NCBI RefSeq assembly: GCF_015223105.1
Contig: NZ_JADFTZ010000001.1
Span: forward strand, 496,001 to 560,000
DNA from: Flavobacterium proteolyticum
GTDB taxonomy: Bacteria; Bacteroidota; Bacteroidia; Flavobacteriales; Flavobacteriaceae
Reading direction: 5' to 3'
DNA: 64,000 nucleotides
Within the stretch, counting starts at the first letter, position 1. Each line of letters opens with the position of its first letter. Both the position numbers and the translations under genes were made by a program. Positions 1-7,896 of this stretch are shown one piece after another. The notes below the pieces were generated by a model. The model did not search any database. It worked only from the letters and a program-made list of their open reading frames with translations, and was not told the origin of the DNA.

Positions 1-2408
1 TGTTGGATAGTTTCACCCGCTAAGTCTTCGGAATTGGCGATTTCGATTAATTCTTTAACTCGGTCAAATTCTTCTGAACGTAAGGCTTTTTTGACTTCAC
101 TTTCGTCTTCGGCTAAAAATCTTGCTAAATTCCATTTTGATGGCATCATACCTGGAATTAGTTTCGCAATTCTATCCGCTTCAAACAATGGCAAATCCAA
201 TACACGAGCGGTATCACGAATGGCTGATTTCGTAGCCATTTTACCATAGGTAATAATTTGCGCTACTTGGTTTGCTCCGTATTTATTGATTACATAATCC
301 ATTACACGACCACGACCTTCATCATCGAAGTCGATATCAATATCGGGCATGGAAACACGGTCGGGATTAAGGAAACGCTCAAAAAGCAAATCGTATTTAA
401 TCGGATCGATATTCGTAATTCCTAAACAATACGCAACAGCCGAACCCGCAGCCGAACCACGACCTGGCCCAACAGAAACATCCATTTTTCGTGCTTCGGC
501 GATGAAATCTTGCACAATTAAGAAATATCCTGGATAACCTGAATTGGAAATCGTAAGCAATTCAAAATCAAGACGTTCTTGAATATCTGGTGTAATTTCG
601 CCATAGCGTTTTTTAGCACCTTCCATGGTTAGATGACGTAAATACGCATTTTCGCCACGAACTCCACCATCTAATTTGTCTTCCTCTACTTCAAATTCGT
701 CAGGAATTTTGAATTTTGGAAGTAATACATCGCGATATAGAGAATACGGTTCAGTTTTATCGATGATTTCCTGAATATTGATAATTGCTTCGGGTAAATC
801 AGCAAAAAGTTGCTTCATTTCATCACCCGATTTGAAATAATATTCTTGATTTGGCAATCCGTAACGATAGCCACGTCCGCGACCAATTGGTGTTGCTTGT
901 TTCTCACCATCTTTTACACACAATAAAATATCGTGGGCGTTAGCATCTTCTTTATTAACGTAATAGGTATTGTTGGTCGCAACTAACTTCACATTATGCT
1001 TTTTCGCGAAAGCTATCAATGTTTGGTTCACACGATTTTCGTCTTCTTGTTTGTGGCGCATTAATTCCAAATAGAAATCGGAACCAAATTGGTCTTTCCA
1101 CCAAATTAAAGCTTCTTCGGCTTGACTCTCTCCAACATTCAGAATTTTACTTGGAATTTCTCCATATAAATTTCCAGACAGCACAATGATATCTTCTTTA
1201 TACTGTTCTACGATTTTTCTATCGATACGCGGAACGTAATAGAAACCATCGGTATAAGCAATCGAAGACATTTTGGCTAAATTGTGATAGCCTTTTTTGT
1301 TTTTTGCTAACAGAACAACTTGATAACCGTTGTCTTTTTTGGTCTTATCTTTATGATCGTCACAGATATTGAACTCGCACCCTACAATCGGTTTAATTAC
1401 GGTTTCTGTTGGCTCTTCTCCGCTTTCGACTAATTCTTTGTTTTTAGCTTCAGCTGCTTTGTTGTGATTTAAAACAGCACTTACAAAATGAAAAGCGCCC
1501 ATCATGTTTCCAGTATCGGTCATAGCAACCGCTGGCATTTTGAATTTTGCCGAAGCTTTCACCAAATCATTAATTGCGATAGTCGATTGTAACACCGAAA
1601 ACTGCGTATGATTGTGCAAATGAGCAAAAGCAGCGTCTTTTAAATCGGATTTTACTTCTTCTGAAATTGTGGTTTGAACTTCCTCTTGCTCGATTTTTTT
1701 CAAACGCGCTCTAATTTCATCAGAGGCTTGTTTCAGATTGATATGTTTTAATCCGATTAATTGGATTTCACCTAGATTTTTTTCTCGGAAACTTCTGAAA
1801 TAGTCTGGTGTTACATCTAACTCTTCTTTGGTAAAAACTTCTCTTTTAATTAACTCAAGAAAACAACGCGTTGTTGCTTCCACATCGGCAGTGGCATTAT
1901 GTGCTTCTGCGAATGGTTGATTGAAAAGATATTGATGTAATTCTGTTAATGTTGGCAACTTGAATCTTCCGCCACGACCGCCTGGTAATTTTAATAAGTT
2001 AGCAGTGATTTCAGTACAAGTATCTAAAACCGGCATTTTAGTCATATCGGAACCAATATTCATACGATGGAATTCGCATCCCATGATATTGACATCAAAT
2101 CCTACATTTTGCCCAACGATAAATTTTGCTTTTGAAAGTGCGATATTGAATTTCTCTAAAACTTCTGATAAGAGAATTCCTTGTTCCATTGCTAATTCGG
2201 TAGAAATACCATGAATTCTTTCGGCATCATAAGGAATATTGAAACCTTCGGGCTTAACCAAATAATCTTGGTGCTCGATTAAATTTCCCATTTCGTCGTG
2301 TAATTGCCATGCAATTTGTATACAACGAGGCCAGTTATCGGTATCGGTAATAGGTGCCGACCAACTGCGCGGTAATCCTGTGGTTTCTGTATCGAAAATT
2401 AAGTACAT
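1..2408 (-). CDS. dnaE: DNA polymerase III subunit alpha with fused N-terminal exonuclease (3' part missing)
   Basis: Replicative polymerase catalytic subunit. The reading frame starts at ATG 2408-2406 and runs off the left edge without a stop, so only about 802 N-terminal residues are present. Residues 1-185 form a DEDDh proofreading exonuclease: DTETTG near residue 7, an NxGFD-type Exo II motif near 105 and an HNAxxD Exo III motif near 169. A PHP domain begins near 258 (HLHNHT). The polymerase core is visible as GPGRGSAAGS near 646 and the catalytic PDIDIDFDD near 690. Fusion of the exonuclease to DnaE replaces a separate DnaQ subunit and is common in Bacteroidota. No gene overlaps its start. 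Confidence 0.95.
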   Translation of the reverse strand, partial: MYLIFDTETTGLPRSWSAPITDTDNWPRCIQIAWQLHDEMGNLIEHQDYLVKPEGFNIPYDAERIHGISTELAMEQGILLSEVLEKFNIALSKAKFIVGQNVGFDVNIMGCEFHRMNIGSDMTKMPVLDTCTEITANLLKLPGGRGGRFKLPTLTELHQYLFNQPFAEAHNATADVEATTRCFLELIKREVFTKEELDVTPDYFRSFREKNLGEIQLIGLKHINLKQASDEIRARLKKIEQEEVQTTISEEVKSDLKDAAFAHLHNHTQFSVLQSTIAINDLVKASAKFKMPAVAMTDTGNMMGAFHFVSAVLNHNKAAEAKNKELVESGEEPTETVIKPIVGCEFNICDDHKDKTKKDNGYQVVLLAKNKKGYHNLAKMSSIAYTDGFYYVPRIDRKIVEQYKEDIIVLSGNLYGEIPSKILNVGESQAEEALIWWKDQFGSDFYLELMRHKQEDENRVNQTLIAFAKKHNVKLVATNNTYYVNKEDANAHDILLCVKDGEKQATPIGRGRGYRYGLPNQEYYFKSGDEMKQLFADLPEAIINIQEIIDKTEPYSLYRDVLLPKFKIPDEFEVEEDKLDGGVRGENAYLRHLTMEGAKKRYGEITPDIQERLDFELLTISNSGYPGYFLIVQDFIAEARKMDVSVGPGRGSAAGSAVAYCLGITNIDPIKYDLLFERFLNPDRVSMPDIDIDFDDEGRGRVMDYVINKYGANQVAQIITYGKMATKSAIRDTARVLDLPLFEADRIAKLIPGMMPSKWNLARFLAEDESEVKKALRSEEFDRVKELIEIANSEDLAGETIQ

Positions 2409-2511
2409 CTATCTGGTAATTAAGCTAAAGACAAAACGCAAAAGCTGATTTTGAATAAAAACAAAAATACATTTTAAGTTAGTGAATGCCAATTTAAGTT
2501 ATCAACAAAAC

Positions 2512-2547
2512 AAAAAACCATCTGAATTACTCCAGATGGTTTTTTTA
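2512..2547 (-). terminator. Intrinsic terminator after the 2567-3262 lipoprotein gene
   Basis: Perfect 8-bp stem (ACCATCTG, 2517-2524, with CAGATGGT, 2533-2540), flanked by A-runs and T-runs, so it could act in both directions. It lies 20 nt past the lipoprotein stop and separates it from dnaE. Confidence 0.85.
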
Positions 2548-2566
2548 TTTTAATTAGCTGTTATTA

Positions 2567-3262
2567 TTAAAATGTAGCTAAAGGCACTTTATAAAACCAA
2601 CCTTCTGAGAAAGTAACAACATCTCCAAGTTCATCCACTACATTGAATTTAAATTTACCAGTATATTTTCCGTCTAAAACTTCAGTAATCGTAATTTCTC
2701 CATTACTTTGTTGCACATTAACTACTTTGAATTTAGCATTATTATTACCTCCTACAATAGTAATTAAATCACCAGCTCTATATCCGTTACCTCTTGAAAC
2801 TAAAGTAATAGAAGTAACCGCCCCATTAGTAGTTGTTGTTGCAACTCTAATACCAGAACCAGAACCACCAGTAGTTTGAGCTCCAGCAGCATTATTTGTA
2901 TAGCCACTACCCGCATTTTGAATAGCTGACAACTTGTATGCAGGACCAGAATACACTCTAGAATCATACGATTTTGATAATTCAGGGCTGTCCAAATCAT
3001 AAGATGCGAAATCATTTGTATTAGCAGTTCCTAAAATGTATGTCCCTACAGTAGCAGTACTTGTTTTCAACATTACAGTTTCATATTCTGTAAAAGCCGT
3101 AATCGTCAACGCCCCACCTGCGTCAATTGAAGCAGCAGAATAATTTGCTCTCCACGCATTATTGTTAAAATTAGCCTGAAAAGCAGGAGTATTAGTCTGA
3201 ATATCTTCTTGACAAGAAGTAAATAAAACCGTAGCAGCTATTAAAGAAAGTAATTTTTTCAT
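2567..3262 (-). CDS. Lipoprotein, DUF6252-like, with inserted Gly-rich GxGY module
   Basis: A 231-residue predicted lipoprotein. The signal ends in the lipobox LFTSC with Cys17 as the lipidated residue. The N-terminal part (about 25-115) and the C-terminal part (about 190-231, ending FYKVPL) look like a small beta-sandwich of the DUF6252 type; I assign this by pattern from memory. Between them, roughly 118-187 is a Gly/Thr/Asn-rich block with two GxGY motifs (GSGY, then GNGYRAGD), which resembles a beta-repeat seen in many secreted and phage proteins. Function unknown. It is monocistronic, with a terminator downstream and a divergent rpsP upstream. Confidence 0.7.
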   Translation of the reverse strand: MKKLLSLIAATVLFTSCQEDIQTNTPAFQANFNNNAWRANYSAASIDAGGALTITAFTEYETVMLKTSTATVGTYILGTANTNDFASYDLDSPELSKSYDSRVYSGPAYKLSAIQNAGSGYTNNAAGAQTTGGSGSGIRVATTTTNGAVTSITLVSRGNGYRAGDLITIVGGNNNAKFKVVNVQQSNGEITITEVLDGKYTGKFKFNVVDELGDVVTFSEGWFYKVPLATF

Positions 3263-3380
3263 TTTATTTATCCTATATATTATAAGTAGGTAACAAAAAT
3301 AACTTTTTTATTGAAACAAACACATTTTATCAGAAAAAAATATTTTCAAACAACTTATACATTTGTATTGCAAAGTTTTA

Positions 3381-3388
3381 TATATTTG
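3381..3388 (+). promoter_or_regulatory. -7 promoter element of rpsP
   Basis: TATATTTG matches the Bacteroidota TAnnTTTG consensus and is followed by GCACCC, a common start-site context. A TTTG lies at 3362-3365 but is only 15 nt away, so the upstream element is uncertain. Confidence 0.65.
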
Positions 3389-3403
3389 CACCCTTAAATA
3401 ACC

Positions 3404-3418
3404 GAGGTCGAGAACCTC
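3404..3418 (+). other. Small hairpin in the rpsP leader
   Basis: GAGGT, CGAGA loop, ACCTC: a perfect 5-bp inverted repeat in the predicted 5' UTR, 18 nt before the rpsP start. It has no T-run, so it is not a terminator. Any regulatory role is speculation. Confidence 0.4.
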
Positions 3419-3435
3419 AAATTAATCACAAGATT

Positions 3436-3990
3436 ATGTCAGTAAAAATTAGATTACAAAGACACGGAAAAAAAGGGAAACCTTTTTATTGGGTTGTTGC
3501 AGCAGATGCAAGATCAAAAAGAGATGGTAAATTCTTAGAGAAAATCGGAACTTACAATCCAAACACTAACCCTGCAACTATCGATTTAAACATCGAAAAA
3601 GCTGCACAATGGTTACACAATGGTGCTCAGCCAACTGACACTGCAAGAGCAATTTTATCTTACACAGGTGCTTTATTAAAACACCACTTAGATGGAGGAG
3701 TTCGTAAAGGTGCTTTAACTCAAGAACAAGCTGATGCTAAATTAGCTGCTTGGTTAGAAGAAAAAGCTGGTAAAGTTGAAGCTAAGAAATCAGGTTTATC
3801 AAAAGCTGAAGCTGATGCTAAAGCTAAAGCATTAAAAGCTGAACAAGAAGCAAACGCAAAACGTATTGCTGCTCAAGCTGAGGCTGCAAAAGCTGCTGAA
3901 GCTACAGAAGAAGTTGCTGAAGAAGTAGTTGAGGCTGCTGCTGAAGAAGCTCCTGCTGTTGAAGAAAACAACGAAGAAACTCAAGCATAA
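3436..3990 (+). CDS. rpsP: 30S ribosomal protein S16
   Basis: Small-subunit assembly protein that binds 16S rRNA. Residues 1-80 are the conserved S16 fold (SVKIRLQRHGKKGKPFYWVV, IGTYNPNTNP). The protein is 184 residues, about twice the length of E. coli S16. The extra C-terminal part (about 110-184) is low-complexity and rich in Ala, Glu and Lys, as is usual for S16 in this phylum. It is first in an operon with rimM (15-nt gap) and trmN6. Placing S16 with its 16S maturation factor RimM is conserved across bacteria. Confidence 0.97.
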   Translation: MSVKIRLQRHGKKGKPFYWVVAADARSKRDGKFLEKIGTYNPNTNPATIDLNIEKAAQWLHNGAQPTDTARAILSYTGALLKHHLDGGVRKGALTQEQADAKLAAWLEEKAGKVEAKKSGLSKAEADAKAKALKAEQEANAKRIAAQAEAAKAAEATEEVAEEVVEAAAEEAPAVEENNEETQA

Positions 3991-4005
3991 TTTTATAGCG
4001 ATTCC

Positions 4006-4533
4006 ATGCGTAAAGAAGATTGTTTCTATTTAGGTAAAATCGCGAAAAAATTTAGTTTCAAAGGGGAAGTATTGGCGTATTTAGACACCGACGAACCCGA
4101 ATTGTATCAAAATTTGGAATCAGTTTTTGTTGAAATCAACAAAAGTCTGGTTCCATTTTTTATTGAAAGTAGTTCGCTTCACAAAGAAAAATTCTTACGT
4201 ATCCGATTTGAAGACATTCAAACCGAAGAAGAAGCTGACGAAATCATGGGAAGTGAATTATATCTTCCACTTTCTATGTTACCTAAATTAGAGGGCACTC
4301 AATTTTATTACCACGAAGTAATTGGATTTGATGTGATTGATACCCGTTTAGGAAATATTGGAAAAATTGCCGCTATTAATGACAGTGGCGCTCAACCCCT
4401 TTTTGAAATCGATAAAAATGGAACTGAAATTTTGATTCCACTTATTGATGATTTCATTATTGCACTTGACAGAGCAAACAAAACCATTACTTTAGAAACT
4501 CCTGAAGGTTTGGTTGATTTATATCTTGGATAA
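4006..4533 (+). CDS. rimM: Ribosome maturation factor RimM
   Basis: A 175-residue factor that helps mature the 30S subunit head and binds S19. The N-terminal RimM beta-barrel (about 5-85) opens with LGKIAKKFSFKGEV, the usual G-x-hydrophobic-x-K-x-x-x-x-x-G-E/G-V pattern. The C-terminal PRC-barrel (about 95-170) contains YYHEVIGFDVID and ILIPLIDDFI. The length is typical. It lies between rpsP and trmN6 with gaps of 15 and 5 nt, so the three are probably co-transcribed. Confidence 0.96.
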   Translation: MRKEDCFYLGKIAKKFSFKGEVLAYLDTDEPELYQNLESVFVEINKSLVPFFIESSSLHKEKFLRIRFEDIQTEEEADEIMGSELYLPLSMLPKLEGTQFYYHEVIGFDVIDTRLGNIGKIAAINDSGAQPLFEIDKNGTEILIPLIDDFIIALDRANKTITLETPEGLVDLYLG

Positions 4534-4538
4534 TTCCA

Positions 4539-5246
4539 ATGACTTTTACATTCAAACAATTTTCCGTTAATCAAGATCGTTGTGCTATGAAAATTGGCAC
4601 CGATGGTGTTTTGCTTGGCGCTTGGACTCCGTTAATCAATAATCCGTACAATGTTTTAGATATTGGAGCTGGAACTGGAATATTGTCTTTAATGTTAGCC
4701 CAAAGAAGCAACGCCGAACAAATCGATGCGATTGAAATTGACGAAGACGCTTACGAACAATGTGTTGAAAATTTTGAAGCTTCGTCTTGGGGTGATAAAT
4801 TATTTTGTTTTCATGCAGGTTTGGATGAATTTGCGGACGAACCTGAAGACGAATACGATTTAATTATTTCCAATCCGCCTTTTTACACCGATGATTATAA
4901 ATCAGATAACACTTCGAGAGACTTAGCGCGTTTTGAAGACGCTTTGCCTTTTGAAGAATTAATTGAAGCAGCCGCTTTATTACTTTCTGATAACGGGATT
5001 TTCTCTGTGATTATTCCTTATAAAGAAGAAGAGCGATTTGTTGATATGTGTAAAGAATTGGATTTGTTTCCATTAAAAATTACTCGTGTAAAAGGTACTC
5101 CAACATCGGAAATTAAAAGAAGTTTATTGGCTTTTTGCAGAATGGAACAAACTCCGTTAATTGATGAATTAGTTATTGAAATTTCTAGACATAATTATAC
5201 TCCTGAATATATTGAATTAACGAAGGATTTCTATTTAAAGATGTAA
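4539..5246 (+). CDS. trmN6: tRNA1(Val) (adenine(37)-N6)-methyltransferase
   Basis: SAM-dependent class I methyltransferase expected to modify A37 of tRNA-Val (E. coli YfiC family). The FKQFSVNQDRCAMKIGTDGVLLGAW opening is diagnostic in type (quoted only by its key segments: N-Q-x-x-C-A-M-K and T-D-G-V-L-L-G). The SAM motif DIGAGTGILSL is near residue 42 and the adenine-MTase catalytic motif NPPF is near 113. Length 235 is normal. It is last in the rpsP-rimM operon, 5 nt after rimM. Directly after its stop begins the conserved hairpin at 5247-5370. Confidence 0.93.
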   Translation: MTFTFKQFSVNQDRCAMKIGTDGVLLGAWTPLINNPYNVLDIGAGTGILSLMLAQRSNAEQIDAIEIDEDAYEQCVENFEASSWGDKLFCFHAGLDEFADEPEDEYDLIISNPPFYTDDYKSDNTSRDLARFEDALPFEELIEAAALLLSDNGIFSVIIPYKEEERFVDMCKELDLFPLKITRVKGTPTSEIKRSLLAFCRMEQTPLIDELVIEISRHNYTPEYIELTKDFYLKM

Positions 5247-5370
5247 CCCTAGCCCAGATAGAAGCGGCATCCTTTTTGTTTTTCAAGCATTTCTTTTACA
5301 ATGAAATAACGAATTGTTTTTTGAATTCGATAAAAACAAAAAGATATAGCGGATAGCTGGAAAAAGCTTC
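5247..5370 (+). ncRNA. Conserved flavobacterial hairpin element (candidate structured RNA or 3' UTR)
   Basis: It starts one base after the trmN6 stop. A perfect 12-bp stem (5272-5283 with 5332-5343) closes a 48-nt A/T-rich loop. Outside it, CCAG (5254-5257) pairs with CTGG (5357-5360) across a large internal loop whose two sides both contain AGCGG (GAAGCGGCATC and ATATAGCGGATAG). I recognise the pattern CCCTAGCCC..GAAGCGG..GATATAGCGG as a recurrent intergenic element of flavobacterial genomes, often with CCCG/CGGG at the outer stem, which would be compensatory change. It may be the Rfam Flavo-1 motif, but I cannot confirm that. It could also act as a terminator, although the T-run is poor. 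Confidence 0.6.
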
Positions 5371-5394
5371 TTATAAAATTATAACACTTGTTCG

Positions 5395-5425
5395 TTGATT
5401 TGTTAAAAATCTTTACTTACTTTTG
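5395..5425 (+). promoter_or_regulatory. Promoter of glutaryl-CoA dehydrogenase gene
   Basis: TTG (5395-5397), 20-nt spacer, TACTTTTG (5418-5425): a good match to the Bacteroidota sigma-A pattern. The start site should fall near 5430, which rules out the in-frame GTG at 5425 and supports ATG 5446. Confidence 0.65.
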
Positions 5426-5445
5426 TGACTTTCAAATCAAAAACT

Positions 5446-6624
5446 ATGAGACCAGACTTATTTCAATCTCCAGATTATTATTTATTAGACGAATTATTAT
5501 CTGACGAACATAAAATGGTGCGTGATGCTGCACGTGCTTGGGTAAAAAAAGAAGTTTCTCCAATTATTGAAGACTTCGCACAAAGAGCAGAATTTCCAAA
5601 ACAAATCGTAAAAGGTTTAGGAGAAATTGGTGGATTTGGTCCTTATATTCCGGTAGAATATGGTGGTGCTGGATTAGACCAAATTTCTTATGGATTAATC
5701 ATGCAAGAAATTGAAAGAGGAGATTCGGGTGTACGTTCGACTTCATCTGTTCAATCCTCATTAGTAATGTATCCTATTTGGAAATACGGAAACGAAGAAC
5801 AAAGAATGAAATATTTACCAAAATTAGCCACAGGAGAAATGATTGGTTGTTTTGGTTTAACAGAGCCAGATTACGGTTCAAATCCAGGTGGAATGGTAAC
5901 TAATTTTAAAGATATGGGCGATCATTATCTTTTAAATGGTGCTAAAATGTGGATTTCGAACGCACCTTTTGCTGACATTGCAGTAGTTTGGGCTAAAAAC
6001 GAAGAGGGAAGAATTCACGGATTAATCGTGGAAAGAGGAATGGAAGGTTTCTCAACACCTGAAACACACAATAAATGGTCTTTGAGAGCTTCTGCAACTG
6101 GAGAGCTTATTTTTGACAACGTAAAAGTTCCAAAAGAAAACTTATTACCAAACAAATCTGGATTAGGAGCACCACTTGGATGTTTAGATTCAGCTCGTTA
6201 TGGAATTGCTTGGGGAGCGATTGGAGCAGCAATGGATTGTTACGATACGGCTTTACGTTATTCAAAAGAACGTATTCAGTTTGACAAACCTATTGGAGCA
6301 ACACAATTACAACAAAAGAAATTAGCTGAAATGATTACTGAAATCACGAAAGCACAATTATTAACTTGGAGATTGGGTGTTTTAAGAAACGAAGGAAAAG
6401 CTACTTCGGCTCAAATTTCGATGGCAAAAAGAAACAACGTTGATATGGCGTTAACGATTGCTCGTGATGCACGTCAAATGCTAGGAGGAATGGGAATTAC
6501 AGGTGAATATTCCATCATGAGACACATGATGAATTTAGAATCTGTAGTGACTTACGAAGGAACTCACGATATTCACTTGTTAATTACAGGTATGGATGTA
6601 ACTGGTTTCCCTGCATTCAAATAA
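5446..6624 (+). CDS. gcdH: Glutaryl-CoA dehydrogenase-like acyl-CoA dehydrogenase
   Basis: FAD enzyme expected to oxidise and decarboxylate glutaryl-CoA to crotonyl-CoA in lysine/tryptophan breakdown. The 392 residues show the full acyl-CoA dehydrogenase fold. The glutaryl-CoA branch is indicated by ERGDSGVRSxxSVQSSLVM (the substrate-carboxylate Arg), GCFGLTEPDYGSNPG, SLRASATGEL, GCLDSARYGIAWGA and TYEGTHDIH with the catalytic Glu near residue 370. I start at ATG 5446 because the upstream GTG (5425) lies inside the -7 box. It is flanked by its own promoter and terminator. A saccharopine dehydrogenase at 38.1 kb fits the same pathway. A different acyl-CoA substrate cannot be excluded. Confidence 0.88.
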   Translation: MRPDLFQSPDYYLLDELLSDEHKMVRDAARAWVKKEVSPIIEDFAQRAEFPKQIVKGLGEIGGFGPYIPVEYGGAGLDQISYGLIMQEIERGDSGVRSTSSVQSSLVMYPIWKYGNEEQRMKYLPKLATGEMIGCFGLTEPDYGSNPGGMVTNFKDMGDHYLLNGAKMWISNAPFADIAVVWAKNEEGRIHGLIVERGMEGFSTPETHNKWSLRASATGELIFDNVKVPKENLLPNKSGLGAPLGCLDSARYGIAWGAIGAAMDCYDTALRYSKERIQFDKPIGATQLQQKKLAEMITEITKAQLLTWRLGVLRNEGKATSAQISMAKRNNVDMALTIARDARQMLGGMGITGEYSIMRHMMNLESVVTYEGTHDIHLLITGMDVTGFPAFK

Positions 6625-6648
6625 TTAAACAATAGATAAAATTGATAC

Positions 6649-6679
6649 AAAATGCTTCACTTTTTAGGGAAGCATTTTT
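6649..6679 (+). terminator. Terminator of the glutaryl-CoA dehydrogenase gene
   Basis: AAAATGCTTC (6649-6658) pairs with GAAGCATTTT (6669-6678) around a 10-nt loop, ending in a T-run. Confidence 0.85.
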
Positions 6680-6748
6680 ACATTTGTAGTGTACAGATTC
6701 AAAACCAAAAGAAGTTAGAATTTCGTATATAGAAATAAAAATTGCCCT

Positions 6749-7531
6749 ATGAATATTCAAACCATAAACCAATCGATTCAAAGTCAGAAAGAACAACTGT
6801 TAAACCATTCGTTATACAACAAAGTTAAAACGATTGACGATTTACATTGTTTTTTAGAAAACCACATTTATGCGGTTTGGGATTTTATGTCATTACTAAA
6901 AGCCTTACAGAATAAATTAACTTGTACTACAACTCCGTGGTTACCCATTGGAAATCCAGAAATTCGTTATTTAATTAACGAGATAGTTGTAGCAGAAGAA
7001 ACCGATTTAACTATTGATGGAACACGTCAAAGTCATTTTGAAATGTATTTGGATGCGATGACACAATGTGGTGCTTCGACAACTCAAATCAATTCTTTTT
7101 TGAAGAATGTAGAAGAAACGAAAAATATTTTTGTATCCATAAAGCAAAGTGATTTACATCCGAATGTGAAAGCGTTTTTGGATTTCACTTTCCGTGTGAT
7201 TGAACAAGGAAAACCACATGAAATTGCGGCTGCCTTTACTTTTGGAAGAGAAGATTTAATTCCCAATATGTTTACCGAAATTTTGAAAAACTTTCAGCGA
7301 AACTTTCCAGAAACGGATTTATCAAAACTAATTTATTATTTTGAAAGACATATTGAATTAGATGCCGACGAACATGGTCCAATGGCGATGCAAATGATTA
7401 CTGAACTTTGTGGTGATTCAGAACAAAAATGGAATGAAGTTCAAGAAGTTTCGATTACAGCTTTAGAAAAAAGAATTGGACTTTGGAATGCCATTGAAGA
7501 GCAAGTGGAACATAAACATGAATTAGTATAA
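6749..7531 (+). CDS. DUF3050 domain protein, heme-oxygenase-like fold
   Basis: A 260-residue all-alpha soluble protein with no signal peptide. I recognise the DUF3050 pattern: HIYAVWDFMSLLKALQ near residue 38, PEIRYLINEIVVAEETD near 70, SHFEMYLDAM near 92 and YYFERHIELDADEHGP near 195. The spaced Glu, His and Asp residues in helices resemble the metal-binding pattern of heme-oxygenase-like diiron enzymes (CADD, TenA-related). That similarity is an inference from the motif layout, and no activity can be named. It is monocistronic and has its own terminator. Confidence 0.7.
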   Translation: MNIQTINQSIQSQKEQLLNHSLYNKVKTIDDLHCFLENHIYAVWDFMSLLKALQNKLTCTTTPWLPIGNPEIRYLINEIVVAEETDLTIDGTRQSHFEMYLDAMTQCGASTTQINSFLKNVEETKNIFVSIKQSDLHPNVKAFLDFTFRVIEQGKPHEIAAAFTFGREDLIPNMFTEILKNFQRNFPETDLSKLIYYFERHIELDADEHGPMAMQMITELCGDSEQKWNEVQEVSITALEKRIGLWNAIEEQVEHKHELV

Positions 7532-7536
7532 AATTA

Positions 7537-7564
7537 AAAGCGAGAATTACTTCTCGCTTTTTTT
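7537..7564. terminator. Bidirectional terminator between convergent genes
   Basis: AAAGCGAGAA, TTAC loop, TTCTCGCTTT, with A- and T-runs on both sides. It serves the DUF3050 gene on the plus strand and the ferredoxin gene on the minus strand. Its T-run touches the ferredoxin stop codon. Confidence 0.85.
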
Positions 7565-7895
7565 ATTGTTCTGGTGCTATTTCAATTTCTAAACCTTCTA
7601 AATCTTCGGTGATAGGAATTTGACAACCTAATCGTGAATTATCCTTTACGTGATAGGCTTCCCAAAGCATTGCTTCTTCATCTGGGTTGCGTTCTAAAGA
7701 AACTACATCATTTAAAATATAACACTGACAAGAGGCGCACATCGCCATTCCTCCACAAACACCAACGGTTCCCTCTTCGGCTAATTCATAAGAACGAATT
7801 AACTCCATAATGTTCATGTTCATGTCGGTTGGAGCTAACACTTCATGTTTAACTCCGTTTCTGTCGGTTATAAAAATGGTTACGTCTTGGCTCAT
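7563..7895 (-). CDS. 2Fe-2S ferredoxin, adrenodoxin type
   Basis: A 110-residue electron carrier. Cluster ligands fit C47-x5-C53-x2-C56-x34-C91, the vertebrate/bacterial adrenodoxin spacing, and GxCGGMAMCASC is clear. I start at ATG 7895 (MSQDVT); a TTG three codons upstream would overlap the preceding stop. The gene begins one base after the ferredoxin reductase stop, so the two are translationally coupled and the reductase is its likely electron donor. Downstream partner unknown; monooxygenase or Fe-S assembly are the usual options. Confidence 0.92.
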   Translation of the reverse strand: MSQDVTIFITDRNGVKHEVLAPTDMNMNIMELIRSYELAEEGTVGVCGGMAMCASCQCYILNDVVSLERNPDEEAMLWEAYHVKDNSRLGCQIPITEDLEGLEIEIAPEQ

Positions 7896-7896
7896 A

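Noticed and set aside
2643..3015. Open frames on both strands inside the lipoprotein gene
   Set aside because: Low-complexity Gly/Thr codons leave other frames open; the lipoprotein frame alone has a lipobox and coherent domains.
5425..5445. In-frame GTG start seven codons upstream of the acyl-CoA dehydrogenase ATG
   Set aside because: It lies in the -7 promoter element, so it would not be in the mRNA.
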